Positions 7,496 through 15,337 of a stretch of DNA of 23,366 bases are shown piece after piece. The DNA is from DATGFK01 sp040007395 (lineage in GTDB: Bacteria > Chloroflexota > Anaerolineae > Aggregatilineales > UBA2796). The notes beneath the pieces are model-generated. The model worked only from the letters and a program-made list of their open reading frames with translations, was not told where the DNA came from and searched no databases. A program made the position numbers and the translations under genes. The stretch is taken from contig JBDTVG010000108.1 in the NCBI GenBank assembly GCA_040007395.1, positions 1 to 23,366 of the forward strand, read 5' to 3'. Numbering within the stretch: the first letter of the stretch is position 1; every line of letters starts with the position of its first letter.

Positions 7496-10400
7496 GCTGC
7501 ACCTTTTCTGCGCGTACAGCGCCATTGAGTGGGATCACCAATTTAAATGTACTACCCTGTCCGGGCGTGCTATCCAGCCAGATCCGCCCACCATGCACTT
7601 CAGTAAGCGCCCGTGCAATGGAGAGGCCAACCCCGGTATCGCCCAAACCTTGAATAAGCGGATTGTCTGCCCGGTAGAGACGGCTGAACACACGCTTCTG
7701 TTCTTCCAGCGGAATGCCGCCGCCCATATCGCGGACTGCAATATAGATCACATCGGCAGTCTGTTCGTCCATACCGTTGCGATCCGGCAGTTTGTAGTTG
7801 GGTTCGAGTTTTAGTTGAAGGGTTACTTCGCCGTCGGTGGGCGAAGCCAAATAAGCGTTAGAAAGGATTTGGATGATGATCTGTTGCAGCGCGTCATGGT
7901 CGCCACGCAGCGGTGGCAGGCTGTCTGGCAAATCCATCTTAAGGGTGATACCTTTCTCGCGGAACTGTGCCCGCGAGGCCGTGATCGCATCATCAATCAC
8001 TTCAATCATGTCCACATCTTGAGGCTCCAATGAGATCTGCCCGGTGTCAAGCGCTGTAACTCGGATAAAGTCTTCCAACAGCGTTGTCAGACGATCTGCG
8101 TTAGCTTTGACCCGTTGCAAGAACTGGCGCTGCAATGCCCCAAGAATGCCTACTGATTCGCCTAACAGCAGGTCTACATAACCTGCGATGGAACTCATCG
8201 GCGTGCGAAGTTCTTGCGCGATACTTAGCATCACCTCGGCCTGATTCGCGTCAATCGGCGCATCGGTAGGCCGCTGGATTGACTTGGCGAGTTTGGCTTG
8301 GGTCTGTGCAAGCGACTCTTCCAGCGAATGAATTTCATTTTGTGAGCGCAGCAGTTTATGTTCAAGTTCGCTGCGTTCTTCCGTCAGATCGTCGATCATA
8401 GTCTTGAGCTGGTCAATGCCATCTGCGCCGAGACGTTGCAGCGTTTCACGATTACCTTCGATCCGTGCCATCAATTGCCCACGTTCCGTCTGGAGCGCCA
8501 TGCCTGCCGCTATCAACTTGTCGCGCTGTGTAATAAGCGCTGTCCGTTCCTCGGAAAGTTTGTTGCGATCCGCAATCGCCTTGTTCCGCACAAACACTGC
8601 ATCTTCAAGATCCGATTGCAGGGCGATGGTTTCCGCCACGAGTCTGGCTCGCTCGGCCTCCCATTTTTCGCGATCTGTCTGAGTGATCTCGCGTTCCTGC
8701 CGTAGCGAATCGCGCTGACGAAGTAGGGCTTCGCGGTCTTCGGCAAGCCGTCGCAAATCGGTTTCCATCGCCGCGATCTTGGCAGCCCGTTGTGCCTCTT
8801 GTTTGATCTGGTCGGCAATGCGCTGACGCTCGGCAAGCAGTGTATCGCGTTCCTGACTGGCGCGTTCAGCAAGTGCCTTATAATGGCTGCGCTCGTCGGT
8901 AAGCTGGACAAAGACTGCCGCTAACCCGCCGGGGCCGCCTTCCACGCCGAGTGCGCCAAGCTGGGCTTCCACGTCTGCCAACTGCCCTTTGATCTGGTCA
9001 CGCTCAAGGGCAAGATGGGCTTTTTCTTCTGTCAAATTGGTAAGCAGGTTACGCAACGCCGTTGGGGTTGGAGCCTGCCCATGCTGGCGGATCTCAGATA
9101 ACTGCCCTTCAAGCTGCGCTTTTTGCGCTTGTAGTTCATCGCGTTCCTGCTGAATGACCTTGATCATAGCGCTGTACATTTCGTCATCGTTGCCGGAAGC
9201 TGTCGCTAACCGTGCCTGCGCTTCTTGCAAGGCGAGCATCAATTTTTCGCGCTCGGCTTCCAGTTGGCTGCGTTCGGTTGACATTTTTGCCATGCGCTGC
9301 GTGATCGAGAGTCCTTCGGGGTCATTCTCGCCTAGTTCGGCGATGCGACTGCGTTCATAGTCCAGTTCAATTTGAAGATCGCGAACCAGTGAAGCCAACT
9401 CATTAATCTGAGAACGGGCTAGTTCGAGGCTCGCTTGCATTTCGGCGCGTGCTGCACTGGTGGGCAGTTCGAGCGTTGCCCCACCTTCGACCACTGCTTG
9501 CACAGCACGATCTTCGCTTTCCATTTTGTCGCGTTGTGCTTTGCGGCTGAGTCCGAGCAAACGGGTCGCGATAGGAGCCAACGCTTCGAGTAACTGCAAT
9601 TCGTTAGGGCGAAGATCGCGCTGCGTGTAAGGCAGCGCCACAACCAGCGCCGCGATCATGCCGCTGTCGTGGTTGAGCGGTTGGAAGTACACGGGGCCGA
9701 TCTTTTGAATATCCAACCGTGTGTAGAGATCGACCATTTCATTCAGATTGTGTTCTGATGAAAGTGCCCGCTGGCTGCGTTCCAGAATTGCATCGCGCAG
9801 TGTCGGCTGCTCATCCATTTTGAGTGCCATTGCTGCAATCGCTTTCTGTTGAATATTGTCGTAGGCGGCGATCACGTCGGCATATTCGGCATCGTCCAGC
9901 ACGACCAATGCCAGCACATCGGCCTTGAGTACTGTCGCGATGGCGAGTACGATTTGCTGTGGTAGCGTTTCTGGCGTGTCGCGTTCAAGCATCATGCCCA
10001 ACGCCTTGAGGAGGGTCGGCGCTTCGCGTTCTGTTGTCATTTCATTCGGCGTAGCGGGCATATTAATCGTAGATAGCGAGGCTTGTGCGGCTTGTGATGC
10101 TTTGGCTTCTGCCCGTGCCATCAGCCGATCAATCACCAGACGATAGACAACAATCGGCAAGAACGGCATTGCAGCGAGGAACGCCAAGCGCAGCGCTCCA
10201 ATATCATCACCATGCAGCGTGCCATGATAAATATCGAGAAGCGTATAGATATAGCCAGCCAGCAAGAAGACAAAGAAGAGCATCTTGAGCGGCGCATCGA
10301 CTGTCGATCTAAACCGAGTGATAACTAGCAGCAAGCCGATTGCCGCTAGATAAGTTGTGCCGATAATCCAACCAGTATTGTACAAGCTGGTGTTAAACTC

Positions 10401-10874
10401 AGCGCCCGGAACACTCCCCACTTCAAACCAACTAACCGCCGTGTAGCCATAGGCGGCGGCGATCACCAGCAGGCCAAGAAGTGTCCAGAAAGTTAACCCG
10501 CGTGAAGTACGGGGTTTACTTAGCCGTCCATTGGGTTGAACCATTTGTACTGGCTGACGCGCTGTCAGGAAAGCCCACCCGACTAGCAAGATCACAATAG
10601 CGCTTACCGCCCGGTCAAGCGGCGGTAGGATCAATTCGACAGGGCGATGGGTGAGCAAGGCGACTAATGCTCCGATCATCAACACCATCCACGCCAGCAT
10701 GACTCCCACCGAAGCCAGCGTATAGCGCGATGCCGCCACTTCTCGCGATCCGCGAAAGCGCTGCCCAAGCGCCATGAACAACGCCGCCTGACTCAGCAGA
10801 ATCACGATCAAAAAGTACAGCAACGCGACGGCTGATCCGGCGAAAAGATTGAGAAGATCTGGCGTTGCGCCCAC
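7482..10874 (-). CDS. 7-TM / GAF / coiled-coil histidine-kinase-like protein lacking the acceptor His
   Basis: This 1130-residue protein has seven predicted membrane helices (about residues 8-245), a GAF-like sensor region (about 285-460), a very long coiled coil rich in Gln, Glu, Arg and Leu (about 480-870), a HisKA-like dimerisation helix pair (about 880-945) and a HATPase_c domain (about 970-1122). The ATP-binding boxes look intact: N box with SNAYLAS, G1 as DMGGGIP, F box VFSRLYRADN, G2 as GDTGVGLSIA, G3 as GQGSTF. The H box reads SIAQELRTP, so the usual phospho-accepting His is Gln887 (codon CAA, 8214-8216). It may act as a pseudokinase or pass signals without autophosphorylation. The start is GTG at 10874 with AAGGA at about 7-bp spacing. 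It is coupled to the downstream LysM gene. Confidence 0.88.
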   Translation of the reverse strand: MGATPDLLNLFAGSAVALLYFLIVILLSQAALFMALGQRFRGSREVAASRYTLASVGVMLAWMVLMIGALVALLTHRPVELILPPLDRAVSAIVILLVGWAFLTARQPVQMVQPNGRLSKPRTSRGLTFWTLLGLLVIAAAYGYTAVSWFEVGSVPGAEFNTSLYNTGWIIGTTYLAAIGLLLVITRFRSTVDAPLKMLFFVFLLAGYIYTLLDIYHGTLHGDDIGALRLAFLAAMPFLPIVVYRLVIDRLMARAEAKASQAAQASLSTINMPATPNEMTTEREAPTLLKALGMMLERDTPETLPQQIVLAIATVLKADVLALVVLDDAEYADVIAAYDNIQQKAIAAMALKMDEQPTLRDAILERSQRALSSEHNLNEMVDLYTRLDIQKIGPVYFQPLNHDSGMIAALVVALPYTQRDLRPNELQLLEALAPIATRLLGLSRKAQRDKMESEDRAVQAVVEGGATLELPTSAARAEMQASLELARSQINELASLVRDLQIELDYERSRIAELGENDPEGLSITQRMAKMSTERSQLEAEREKLMLALQEAQARLATASGNDDEMYSAMIKVIQQERDELQAQKAQLEGQLSEIRQHGQAPTPTALRNLLTNLTEEKAHLALERDQIKGQLADVEAQLGALGVEGGPGGLAAVFVQLTDERSHYKALAERASQERDTLLAERQRIADQIKQEAQRAAKIAAMETDLRRLAEDREALLRQRDSLRQEREITQTDREKWEAERARLVAETIALQSDLEDAVFVRNKAIADRNKLSEERTALITQRDKLIAAGMALQTERGQLMARIEGNRETLQRLGADGIDQLKTMIDDLTEERSELEHKLLRSQNEIHSLEESLAQTQAKLAKSIQRPTDAPIDANQAEVMLSIAQELRTPMSSIAGYVDLLLGESVGILGALQRQFLQRVKANADRLTTLLEDFIRVTALDTGQISLEPQDVDMIEVIDDAITASRAQFREKGITLKMDLPDSLPPLRGDHDALQQIIIQILSNAYLASPTDGEVTLQLKLEPNYKLPDRNGMDEQTADVIYIAVRDMGGGIPLEEQKRVFSRLYRADNPLIQGLGDTGVGLSIARALTEVHGGRIWLDSTPGQGSTFKLVIPLNGAVRAEKVQHGTA

Positions 10875-10909
10875 TGTGTATTCCTTGTCATCACGACACG
10901 TTAATGTTC

Positions 10910-10918
10910 AGTATAGCA
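10910..10918 (-). promoter_or_regulatory. Candidate extended -10 promoter for the kinase-like gene
   Basis: Read on the minus strand, this is TGCTATACT, a TGn extended -10 element attached to a five-of-six -10 hexamer. It would start transcription near 10903, leaving a leader of about 30 bases before the GTG at 10874. No convincing -35 is seen, which is acceptable for extended -10 promoters. The call rests on sequence match only. Confidence 0.4.
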
Positions 10919-10967
10919 CACCCGTACCACTTAACATGCGTAAGGGCAGTAACTATTGCGTTTAGAT

Positions 10968-10997
10968 TTGGTTAGATCCTTCTGAAAAAGCTATAGT
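10968..10997 (+). promoter_or_regulatory. Candidate promoter for the TIR/NDT-like gene
   Basis: TTGGTT (10968-10973) and TATAGT (10992-10997) are separated by 18 bp. The -10 matches the sigma-70 consensus at five of six positions; the -35 is weak apart from TTG. Transcription from here would produce a leader of roughly 115 bases containing the palindromic repeat at 11012-11105 before the ATG at 11119. Confidence 0.4.
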
Positions 10998-11011
10998 TCG
11001 TCATATCAGAA

Positions 11012-11105
11012 TTATCCTCACCCTAAATCCCTCTCTATGCAGTGGAGAGGGACTTCCAAAATCATCTAATTTGCCCTCTCCGCGAACAGAGAGGAATGAG
11101 GTAAA
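11012..11105. repeat. Dispersed palindromic repeat, copy 2 (double hairpin)
   Basis: Two hairpins sit side by side: CCCTCTC (11029-11035) with GAGAGGG (11045-11051), and CCTCTC (11075-11080) with GAGAGG (11089-11094). They are enclosed by CCTCA (11016-11020) pairing with TGAGG (11097-11101). The first loop region, TCTCTATGCAGTGGAGAGG at 11032-11050, matches copy 1 (5955-5973) at 17 of 19 positions. The element ends 13 bases before the start codon of the TIR/NDT-like gene, so if the upstream promoter is used it forms most of that leader. Confidence 0.65.
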
Positions 11106-11118
11106 TAAGGAACATAGC

Positions 11119-12078
11119 ATGTCCAGTGATACGCCCACAATTTATATTGCCTATCGACGGGTTGATGGTAGAACACCATCTGGAATTCATCGCTTTACTG
11201 AGTCTCTCAAGAAAATCCCGTTTGAACCAGTGTTGGATACTGGAAAGATAGCAAGCGATGAAGAGTGGCTCACCGAAACTCGAAAGCGTATTGAAGCCTG
11301 CGATGTTATGTGCGTATTGATAGACGAAACCACTGCCGACTCTACATGGATAAAGCAGGAAATTGACTGGGCAAACACATCAGGTGTACCAGTTCTGTCT
11401 GTAGTCCTTGATGAGACAAAATCAATACACCTTGAACGATTAGGTTTGCAAGACATCCAATATGTTTTTTTTGACAGCACTCATGGGGACCTTGGTAGTA
11501 TCGTGTTGATATTAATTCAAATGGTTCTCGTAAGCCGGAAACGACTAATGAAAAGTCGTCTGATCATTCTGGATAAACAAGCCAGTTTGCCCAACTACAC
11601 CATTTTTACTGATAACCAACTCAAACCTAGTATTAATGGTGTATTCAATAATCCTTCTCAAGATCCACAGTATGACTGTGATATTTTCGTCATTATGCCG
11701 TTCCGCGAACCATTCAATACAATCTTCAAGGATCATATTAAACCTTTTGGGTCAAAATACGGCCTTAAAATCAAGCGTGGCGACGATTTCTTTTCTCGTG
11801 GTTCAATTATGAGCGAAGTCTGGTCTGCAATGTTTAATGCCTATATTGTCATTGCCGAATGTACAGGTAGAAACCCGAATGTGTTCTATGAACTTGGTAT
11901 AGCACACACCCTCAATAAGCCGGGGATATTGATAACGCAAAACATTGATGACATCCCTTTTAACATTCAGCATTTGAGAAATATCCCATATGAGTACACT
12001 CCACACGGCGTAGGGGAGTTAGAGCGAAACCTTGAAAAAGCTATTGTCAAACTATTGTATGGGGAAGATTTAAAATAG
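11119..12078 (+). CDS. TIR-like plus nucleoside-deoxyribosyltransferase-like fusion (candidate immune effector)
   Basis: The 319-residue protein has two recognisable parts. Residues 6-130 look like a TIR-type domain: first strand IYIAYRR, a middle helix with EEWLTETRKRIEACD, the strand VMCVLID, then DSTWIKQEIDWA, where Glu81 occupies the position of the TIR catalytic glutamate, and PVLSVVLDE. Residues 187-319 match the nucleoside 2-deoxyribosyltransferase-like fold found with TIR and STAND proteins: DIFVIMPF, IVIAECTGRNPNVFYELGIAHTLNKPGILIT, with Glu258 at the place of the deoxyribosyltransferase nucleophile. TIR enzymes cleave NAD+ or act in nucleotide signalling; a role in phage defence is inference. 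The ATG at 11119 with AAGGAA is preferred over 11071, which would translate the palindromic repeat. Codons are clearly AT-richer than in neighbouring genes, suggesting transfer. Confidence 0.8.
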   Translation: MSSDTPTIYIAYRRVDGRTPSGIHRFTESLKKIPFEPVLDTGKIASDEEWLTETRKRIEACDVMCVLIDETTADSTWIKQEIDWANTSGVPVLSVVLDETKSIHLERLGLQDIQYVFFDSTHGDLGSIVLILIQMVLVSRKRLMKSRLIILDKQASLPNYTIFTDNQLKPSINGVFNNPSQDPQYDCDIFVIMPFREPFNTIFKDHIKPFGSKYGLKIKRGDDFFSRGSIMSEVWSAMFNAYIVIAECTGRNPNVFYELGIAHTLNKPGILITQNIDDIPFNIQHLRNIPYEYTPHGVGELERNLEKAIVKLLYGEDLK

Positions 12079-12108
12079 CATGGCAATATCTGGTGCAAGC
12101 GAGGATTT

Positions 12109-13257
12109 ATGTACGATGTGATCGTGGCAGGAGCCGGACCAGCGGGTAGTACTGCCGCCGCGACTCTGGCACAGGCAGGTCGCCGCGTGCTGCTCATTGA
12201 TCGTAGCACGTTCCCACGTGACAAAACCTGCGGCGATGCGATTCAGGGCGGTGCGATAGACTTGCTGCGCGGGTTGGGCTACCTAGATCTGCTAGACGCA
12301 ACCCAATTCACCTCGATCAAGGAGTGGACAATCACTGCGCCTTCGGGGATTATGGCGGCAGCATCGTTGAGTCCGCATGAACACGCGCCGTATATTGCGC
12401 GGCGCATTGACTTCGATCTGTTGGTGTACCAGCAAGCCATCGCCAATGGAGCCGAATTCTGTCAGGCGCAGGTGACTGCTCCGATTATTGAGAACGGTAA
12501 AGTCGTTGGCGTAACGGTCAAGCCGCATGGTGCGAAGGATACTGTCGATCTACGGGCGCGACTGGTTATCGCTGCCGATGGCGCAACTTCGGTCATTGCA
12601 CGGGCAGTGCGCGGCGGGCGCGACGAAGATATTCACTGGGCAGTCGCTAGCCGCTGCTATGTTAAAATGGCACAGCCCTTAAATCATCGTTGCGAATTTT
12701 ACTTCCCCAAAGTTATCTTGCCCGGTTATGCGTGGATTTTCCCGGCGGGCAACGATAGCGCCAATATTGGCGTGGGGATGCGGCTGGACAAATATCGTCA
12801 GCGTGATAGCTCGCTCAACGATTTGCTCGATTTGTTCCTTGATACGCTGGGTGATCGCGTGGATCGCAACAGTATTGAAAGCGTGAAAAGCTGGCAGATT
12901 CCCTTTGGTTCGAAGTTCAACGAGCGTACCTTTGATGGCTGCTTGTTGGTCGGCGACGCGGGGAATTTTGTCGACCCACTGTTGGGGGCAGGTATCTACT
13001 TCGGCATGAAGACTGGACAGCTAGCCGCACAAGTAGCTGACATAGCTCTGCGTGATGGTGACACATCTCGGCAGCGCCTGAGTGAGTATGATCGACGCTG
13101 GAAAAGGGCACTGACTCAATCGCTGCGCCGTGCTACTATTGTGCAAAAAGTCGTGATCAGCCATCCCCACAGTATGAACGTTGTACTCGGTTTAGCCGCC
13201 CTTCACCCCACGTTAAGTCGATGGGTGGTCATGACATTAAGTGGAGAAAAAATTTGA
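12109..13257 (+). CDS. Geranylgeranyl reductase family FAD-dependent oxidoreductase
   Basis: The 382-residue flavoprotein opens with the dinucleotide-binding loop GAGPAG (residues 8-13), has Asp31 at the end of the second strand to hold the FAD ribose, and the family motif KTCGDAI (39-45). The second FAD motif, LVGDAGNFVDPLLGAGI, lies around residues 280-296. These features define the geranylgeranyl reductase / ChlP-like group, which reduces isoprenoid double bonds in chlorophyll side chains, quinones or lipids. The substrate here cannot be told from sequence. The length is usual for the family. The start ATG has GAGG 5 bases upstream. It lies 30 bases after the TIR/NDT-like gene, but its composition is that of the host chromosome, so the two are probably not functionally linked. 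Confidence 0.88.
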   Translation: MYDVIVAGAGPAGSTAAATLAQAGRRVLLIDRSTFPRDKTCGDAIQGGAIDLLRGLGYLDLLDATQFTSIKEWTITAPSGIMAAASLSPHEHAPYIARRIDFDLLVYQQAIANGAEFCQAQVTAPIIENGKVVGVTVKPHGAKDTVDLRARLVIAADGATSVIARAVRGGRDEDIHWAVASRCYVKMAQPLNHRCEFYFPKVILPGYAWIFPAGNDSANIGVGMRLDKYRQRDSSLNDLLDLFLDTLGDRVDRNSIESVKSWQIPFGSKFNERTFDGCLLVGDAGNFVDPLLGAGIYFGMKTGQLAAQVADIALRDGDTSRQRLSEYDRRWKRALTQSLRRATIVQKVVISHPHSMNVVLGLAALHPTLSRWVVMTLSGEKI

Positions 13258-13283
13258 TCACCCGTCAATGTCTTTAAGTCAAC

Positions 13284-13289
13284 TATAAT
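13284..13289 (+). promoter_or_regulatory. Candidate -10 box (TATAAT) before tsaB
   Basis: A perfect TATAAT hexamer lies in the 67-base gap before tsaB and would give a leader of about 30 bases to the ATG at 13325. I see no good -35 at 16-18 bp. The gap is otherwise AT-rich with no hairpin. Confidence 0.4.
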
Positions 13290-13324
13290 TTCCCTTCGAT
13301 TGAAAATTTCTGGATAATCTAAAG

Positions 13325-14002
13325 ATGCTACTCGCAATTGATACCGCAACTCGCACGCTCAGTTTAGCGCTGCACGATGGACAGCAGATTCAGGCTGAGA
13401 TGACATGGGAGACGGGTAACCAACATACCGTTGAACTGCTCCCTGCTATTCAACAGATGTTTATCCGTCAGAAAATTATGGCAACTGATCTAACTTTACT
13501 GGCTGTATCGCAAGGGCCAGGGTCGTTTAATGGGCTTCGGATCGGTTTCAGTACGGCAAAAGGATTAGCATTATCATTGGCGATTCCCTTGATCGCGATC
13601 CCGACTCTCGACGTAATTGCCGCGGCACAGCCAAGCGCGGATCATACGCTGTTGGCAGTGGTTCAGGCCGGACGGGGGCGAGTCTGCGCGGGCAGCTATC
13701 AGTGGGGTGTAGGCAGATGGATCGCCCAAAACGACACCAAAATCGCAGCATGGCAAACCATTCTGGACTCTATTGAGGGAGAGACGACGATTAGCGGCGA
13801 GATTGATGCCGAGGGTCGCGCAGCCATCGAACAAGCGCTCAGCGTCGGCAAGCCGCTGCATGTTGCGTCGCCTGCCTACGCACTGCGACGGGCGGGTTTC
13901 CTTGCCGATCTTGCGTGGCAGCGGTGGCACGACAGCCCCGGCGACGAAGCATTGACGGCGGTTCCACTTTATCTACACCAGCCAGGAGTCCCGCACCCGT
14001 GA
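13325..14002 (+). CDS. tsaB: tRNA threonylcarbamoyladenosine biosynthesis protein TsaB
   Basis: The 225-residue protein is TsaB (YeaZ), the non-catalytic partner of TsaD in making the t6A modification at position 37 of ANN-decoding tRNAs in the cytoplasm. The ASKHA-fold signature is clear: the first strand LLAIDTATRTLSLAL, the helix segment HTVELLPAIQQM, and VSQGPGSFNGLRIGFSTAKGLAL, which contains the conserved GPGSFTGLR-type loop with Asn where Thr is usual. The C-terminal half is less conserved, as expected. Its TGA overlaps the GTG of the next gene (GTGA at 13999-14002), so tsaB and rimI are translationally coupled, the common bacterial pairing. Confidence 0.93.
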   Translation: MLLAIDTATRTLSLALHDGQQIQAEMTWETGNQHTVELLPAIQQMFIRQKIMATDLTLLAVSQGPGSFNGLRIGFSTAKGLALSLAIPLIAIPTLDVIAAAQPSADHTLLAVVQAGRGRVCAGSYQWGVGRWIAQNDTKIAAWQTILDSIEGETTISGEIDAEGRAAIEQALSVGKPLHVASPAYALRRAGFLADLAWQRWHDSPGDEALTAVPLYLHQPGVPHP

Positions 14003-14616
14003 AAGCGCCGTACACCCTACGTTATATGCATCTTGACGACATCCCACAGGTGGTCGAAATTGATAAACTCTCATTCCCGTTGGCGTGGTCGGCACGTTCC
14101 TATGTGTTCGAGATCAATGAGAATAACCACGCGCACATGGTCACGCTGGTTGATCAGGCACCACGTCGCAGCAGCGGCGGATTTATGGATGTGCTGCGTC
14201 GATTGGGCGGACAGCAGCAGCTTCCGGCAAGCATCGTGGGCTATGGCGGGCTGTGGCTCATTGATGGCGAAACACACATCAGCACCATTGCCGTCCACCC
14301 AACTTATCGTGGGCAGGGGTTGGGCGAACTGCTCTTGGCAGGAATGCTGGCTCGCAGTATCGTTTTGAAGTCAGAATATGCAGTTTTGGAAGTGCGCGTT
14401 TCCAACGAAGCGGCAATCAACCTATATCGCAAGTACGAATTTGAGAATGTCGGCAAACGCAAAGGCTACTATCGCGACAATAACGAAGATGCATACCTGA
14501 TGCACCTTGCGCCGATGGGTGAGGCATATCAGGCGCGGTTTGCCCAACGTATGGAACAACTTCAAGCGCGGGTGGCCTTCAAAGATCTGTTTATCCACCA
14601 ACCCGGACGCGCCTAA
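13999..14616 (+). CDS. rimI: RimI-like GNAT N-acetyltransferase
   Basis: The 205-residue product is a GNAT acetyltransferase of the RimI type, which in model bacteria acetylates the N-terminal alanine of ribosomal protein S18. Evidence: the segment IPQVVEIDKLSFPLAWS near the start, the strand THISTIAVHPTYRGQGLGELLL with the R-G-Q-G-L-G acetyl-CoA loop, VLEVRVSNEAAINLYRKYEFENVGKRKGYY, and the closing EDAYLM strand. About 25 extra residues rich in Arg, Gly and Gln (about 55-80) lie between strands 3 and 4, where typical RimI is shorter, and the C-terminus carries a 35-residue tail. The GTG at 13999 overlaps the tsaB stop and follows CAGGAG. A longer frame to 13915 runs antisensibly through tsaB and is rejected. 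Confidence 0.88.
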   Translation: MKAPYTLRYMHLDDIPQVVEIDKLSFPLAWSARSYVFEINENNHAHMVTLVDQAPRRSSGGFMDVLRRLGGQQQLPASIVGYGGLWLIDGETHISTIAVHPTYRGQGLGELLLAGMLARSIVLKSEYAVLEVRVSNEAAINLYRKYEFENVGKRKGYYRDNNEDAYLMHLAPMGEAYQARFAQRMEQLQARVAFKDLFIHQPGRA

Positions 14617-14642
14617 CGGTTAATATTTTGGAGAGTAAATCT

Positions 14643-15296
14643 ATGGTGACAAGTTCCATGACGCTTGACGAGCGCAGCGCTGCACTAGGAGTTATTGCGA
14701 CAGAAGTCAAAGCCTGTACCAAGTGTCCACTCTATGAAGGACGCACTAAAGCGGTTCCCGGCGCTGGCCCGACCAACGCCGATATTCTGTTTATTGGGGA
14801 AGGCCCCGGCTATAACGAAGATAAACAGGGATTACCGTTTGTTGGGGAATCGGGCAAACTGCTTGAGGAATTTTTGGCGGCGATCAACCTAACCCGCGAT
14901 CAAGTATTTATCACCAATGTAGTGAAGTGTCGCCCACCGGGCAACCGCGACCCGGAGCCAGTCGAGATCAAGACCTGCACCAGCAGCTATCTGTTCAAGC
15001 AAATCGAACTGATCAACCCGAAGATCATTGCCACACTAGGTCGTCATAGCATGGGCTTGTTCTTCCCCAAAGCCAAGATCACCCAGATTCACGGGCAGCC
15101 CAAGTTTGAGAATGATCGCTACTATATTCCGCTATTTCATCCAGCCTTCATCTTGCGGAACATGAATTGGAAAGTGCAAGCGATTGAGGATTTCAAAAAG
15201 ATCCCAGTGCTGCTGGCAGAGTTTGCAAAACAGGGTAAACCCAAAGATGAGCCACCTCCACCGCCGCCCAAGCCAACCCAGTTGAGTCTATTCTGA
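14643..15296 (+). CDS. Family-4 uracil-DNA glycosylase with C-terminal clamp-binding motif
   Basis: The 217-residue protein is a family-4 (4Fe-4S) uracil-DNA glycosylase, which removes uracil arising from cytosine deamination. Motif A is GEGPGYNEDKQGLPFVG (residues 52-68) and motif B is HPAFIL (His166-Leu171). The cluster cysteines are Cys25, Cys28, Cys96 and Cys112. After the domain comes a proline-rich linker with a run of six prolines, and the protein ends in QLSLF (15279-15293), the bacterial beta-sliding-clamp binding motif at the extreme C-terminus. The ATG at 14643 is chosen because GGAGAG lies 7 bases before it; a TTG at 14628 would start inside that site. It follows rimI by 26 bases and is probably in the same operon. 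Confidence 0.92.
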   Translation: MVTSSMTLDERSAALGVIATEVKACTKCPLYEGRTKAVPGAGPTNADILFIGEGPGYNEDKQGLPFVGESGKLLEEFLAAINLTRDQVFITNVVKCRPPGNRDPEPVEIKTCTSSYLFKQIELINPKIIATLGRHSMGLFFPKAKITQIHGQPKFENDRYYIPLFHPAFILRNMNWKVQAIEDFKKIPVLLAEFAKQGKPKDEPPPPPPKPTQLSLF

Positions 15297-15337
15297 GATC
15301 AAGACAAATCGCGAAGCCTGATATTTTTGGACGTACA

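Noticed and set aside
6435..7814. A 459-codon plus-strand ORF rich in Val, Ala and Gly
   Set aside because: It is antisense to the Thr/Pro-rich stalk of the LysM protein and to the kinase-like gene end. Low-complexity codons remove stops from the opposite strand; the product is only Val/Gly repeats and has no ribosome binding site or domain.
8358..8705. Plus-strand ORFs across the coiled-coil region of the kinase-like gene
   Set aside because: They are antisense to a long coding region with intact domains and have neither ribosome binding sites nor recognisable products.
11071..11118. Upstream extension of the TIR/NDT-like protein
   Set aside because: The extra codons translate the palindromic repeat, whereas AAGGAA and the ATG at 11119 give a natural start followed directly by the first strand.
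13915..13998. Upstream extension of RimI into tsaB
   Set aside because: It would overlap tsaB by 84 bases and precede the domain with non-conserved residues; GTG at 13999 forms the common GTGA overlap with CAGGAG upstream.
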